35,875 bases of DNA. It comes from Flavobacteriaceae bacterium. Its GTDB lineage: Bacteria > Bacteroidota > Bacteroidia > Flavobacteriales > Flavobacteriaceae. Below the pieces are notes generated by a model that ran no database searches, was not told the DNA's origin, and worked only from the letters and a program-made list of their open reading frames with translations. Each line of letters opens with the position of its first letter. Within the stretch, counting starts at the first letter, position 1. Below are positions 34,673 through 35,875 of this stretch, one piece after another. Where the stretch lies: contig NVRM01000016.1 of the NCBI GenBank assembly GCA_002400885.1, positions 1-35,875 of the forward strand, read 5' to 3'. A program made the position numbers and the translations under genes.

Positions 34673-35030
34673 AACAATAGTTATTATAAGCGCACTTTAG
34701 ATAAAGTCCGATTTTTGGGCTTAATACTGAGACACTTCTAAATTTTACGTTTTATATAAATATATAAACTAGTCTCTAATCTAACAGTAATGTACATAAA
34801 CTTGTAGTGAACATGTTTAAACTTCAATATAACACAGGTTTAACAAACACAAACCACTCTAAACACGAGTACCTTACAGAGATATTCCCTTAATATTATT
34901 TATAAAATGACACCTGTTTTTTAATTCATGTTAATTTATTTCAAAACAGACAGAAGAACTTACATAAAAAAAAGGTCTAAAAAAACCCGAAGTAAATACC
35001 TCGGGTCATCTCATAATAAATTAAACTTAT
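34673..35030. other. Intergenic region, with a terminator at its right end
   Basis: This stretch separates two minus-strand genes. It holds the DUF6526 terminator (34985-35006) and must hold the promoter of the frameshifted gene, but I see no clear TAnnTTTG box. No open frame of interest is present. Confidence 0.5.
34985..35006 (-). terminator. DUF6526 gene terminator
   Basis: ACCCGA (34985-34990) and TCGGGT (35001-35006) pair around a ten-base loop, and on the minus strand seven T follow. It lies 25 bases past the stop at 35031. Confidence 0.75.
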
Positions 35031-35459
35031 TTAAACTCTATAAAAGTCTACTTTCCATTCTTTTATCTCTTTTTTAATTTCTTTTTCTGAAAGGTTTTCA
35101 GTAACAGATCTAGTTACTAATGCTGGGAATTCTTTATCTGATGCGAATCTTAATCCTATCACTTGACGCATTTTTAAATTTTGAGGTAATTGTCTCCCCG
35201 TTAATAGATAATGTCTAAAATTTTCCTCCGACCTAATCACTCTATCCTGGGTCCGCAATGAAAAAATTCTTACGAAATAAAACAAGAATAGTAAAATAAA
35301 AGCAATCAGCACAAGTAATGTTCCAACATACCTATTACCTTCAGAAAAGACTACAAGGTTTCGGATACTACCTACTAAGAGGATTACAATAGCAAAAAAA
35401 CTTAAGAAATGATAGCCTGGCACCCATTTACTGTGATTTTTAAAATTCTGTTCTTTCAT
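35031..35459 (-). CDS. DUF6526 family membrane protein
   Basis: A 142-residue membrane protein whose start MKEQNFKNHSKWVPGYHFL is typical of the DUF6526 group found in Bacteroidota; its function is unknown. Two membrane helices (about 17-35 and 45-66) are followed by a cytoplasmic helical part with RTQDRVIRSEENFRHYLLTG and an alternating charged tail (SEKEIKKEIKEWKVDFYR). It lies alone between the rRNA operon end and the frameshifted gene. The ATG at 35459 gives a complete protein. Confidence 0.8.
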   Translation of the reverse strand: MKEQNFKNHSKWVPGYHFLSFFAIVILLVGSIRNLVVFSEGNRYVGTLLVLIAFILLFLFYFVRIFSLRTQDRVIRSEENFRHYLLTGRQLPQNLKMRQVIGLRFASDKEFPALVTRSVTENLSEKEIKKEIKEWKVDFYRV

Positions 35460-35535
35460 TTTTATTTCTTGTGTTGGTTAAAAAGTAAATATACGTTTTT
35501 TGTGTTTAGTAGAAAAAGAGCATTGCTAAGTCACC

Positions 35536-35757
35536 ACGGTTAGGATGTATTGCATACGCCAATATTGAAAAAGGGCGTATTGCAATACGCCCTTACCTAT
35601 TGATATTATGCGTGTTGTATGGTATGATATTTCGTTCTTAAGAACGATGCAATAAAGGCCGATATCTAAGTGAAAACTAGAATAAAAATCATGTAGAGAC
35701 GCAAAATCTTGCGTCTCTACGGTTAGGGCGTATTGCATACACCCTTTTCCAATATGG
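35536..35757. repeat. Cluster of REP-like palindromes
   Basis: Four palindromic units lie within 222 bases. The 25-base unit beginning ACGGTTAGG occurs at 35536-35560 and again at 35719-35743 with three differences; both copies contain GTATTGCATAC. A perfect 24-base palindrome is at 35571-35594 with core GCGTATTGCAATACGC. TCGTTCTTAAGAACGA at 35632-35647 is perfect. A 12-pair hairpin (GTAGAGACGCAA / TTGCGTCTCTAC) is at 35693-35720. The GTAGAGACGC type is a common short palindrome in Bacteroidota and cyanobacteria. No transposase is nearby. Confidence 0.75.
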
Positions 35758-35784
35758 GCGAAATATTTTCCGCCCAAACGCAAA

Positions 35785-35816
35785 AAATCCTCAATTAAAT
35801 TAATAATTGAGGATTT
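35785..35816 (-). terminator. rRNA operon terminator
   Basis: A perfect 13-pair stem (AAATCCTCAATTA at 35785-35797 with 35804-35816) with a six-base loop and six T on the minus strand lies just past the 5S rRNA 3' end. Confidence 0.9.
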
Positions 35817-35824
35817 AAAATAAA

Positions 35825-35875
35825 GGCGACGACATACTCTCCCACCCAGGGGCAGTACCATCTGCGCTAATAGGC
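35825..35875 (-). rRNA. rrf: 5S rRNA, 3' part (cut by the window edge)
   Basis: Read on the minus strand the last 51 bases contain GCGCAGATGGTACTGCC and GTGGGAGAGTATGTCGTCGCC, the well-known 3' half of 5S rRNA. The 5' part and the rest of an rRNA operon must lie to the right, transcribed toward this window. The exact 3' end is uncertain by a few bases. Confidence 0.92.

Larger units (their letters stand above)
35460..35824. other. Spacer between DUF6526 and the rRNA operon
   Basis: No gene is supported here. The sequence consists mainly of REP-like palindromes (35536-35757) and the rRNA terminator. A minus-strand frame at 35526-35861 overlaps the 5S gene and is not a gene. Confidence 0.7.

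Noticed and set aside
35536-35757. CRISPR array
   Set aside because: The repeats are mixed palindromes with irregular spacing and there are no cas genes.
35526-35861. Open frame of 111 codons on the minus strand
   Set aside because: It reads through the 3' part of the 5S rRNA, its terminator and the palindrome cluster, with no coding character.

Overview
The window looks like a chromosomal segment from a member of the Flavobacteriaceae (Bacteroidota), probably marine; I cannot name the genus. The evidence is low GC, A/T-rich leaders without Shine-Dalgarno sequences, promoter-like TAnnTTTG boxes typical of Bacteroidota, families common in flavobacteria (DUF3667, DUF6526, TPR-LytS-type kinases, lipocalin-like lipoproteins), and the leuACDB and ilvDBNCA gene orders. 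I saw no phage, integrase, insertion sequence or CRISPR.

Layout. 0.6-5.8 kb (minus strand): an SLC13-type transporter with TrkA-C domains, a DUF3667 membrane protein, and a YeiH-type exporter with a LysR regulator beside it. 5.9-7.8 kb (minus): a three-gene envelope cluster of a duplicated small membrane protein, a SIMPL-domain protein and a secreted protein clearly related to LipL32, the major surface protein of Leptospira. 8.1-10.9 kb (minus): a TPR histidine kinase and NarL-type regulator. 11.3-14.0 kb (minus): cytochrome bd oxidase cydA-cydB plus a small membrane protein. 14.4-15.3 kb (plus): fabD. 15.7-18.0 kb (minus): galE and a DegT-type sugar aminotransferase. 18.3-22.6 kb (minus): leuA-leuC-leuD-leuB. 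22.7-24.2 kb (plus): an uncharacterised helical-repeat protein. 24.4-26.9 kb (minus): a lipocalin-like lipoprotein and an ALDH3-like aldehyde dehydrogenase. 27.0-34.2 kb (plus): ilvD-ilvB-ilvN-ilvC-ilvA behind a leader-peptide attenuator. 34.3-35.9 kb (minus): a small secreted-protein gene with an apparent frameshift, a DUF6526 protein, a cluster of REP-like palindromes, and the terminator and 3' end of a 5S rRNA whose operon continues past the right edge.

How the genes work together. The leu and ilv operons supply the complete branched-chain amino acid route except the final transaminase. The most interesting element is the region before ilvD. A 28-codon open frame rich in Ile, Val and Leu codons lies between a good promoter and a strong intrinsic terminator. 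The 3' end of that frame can pair with the 5' arm of the terminator, giving a complete set of parts for ribosome-dependent transcription attenuation. The leu operon has a candidate promoter about 25 bases before leuA and so no room for such a leader, and its LeuA lacks the C-terminal regulatory domain. The second most interesting element is the LipL32-like gene and its two neighbours. Smaller points are a frameshift in an A7 run, a terminator-like hairpin against the start of galE, and a possible decayed CHU_C domain at 11.0-11.16 kb.
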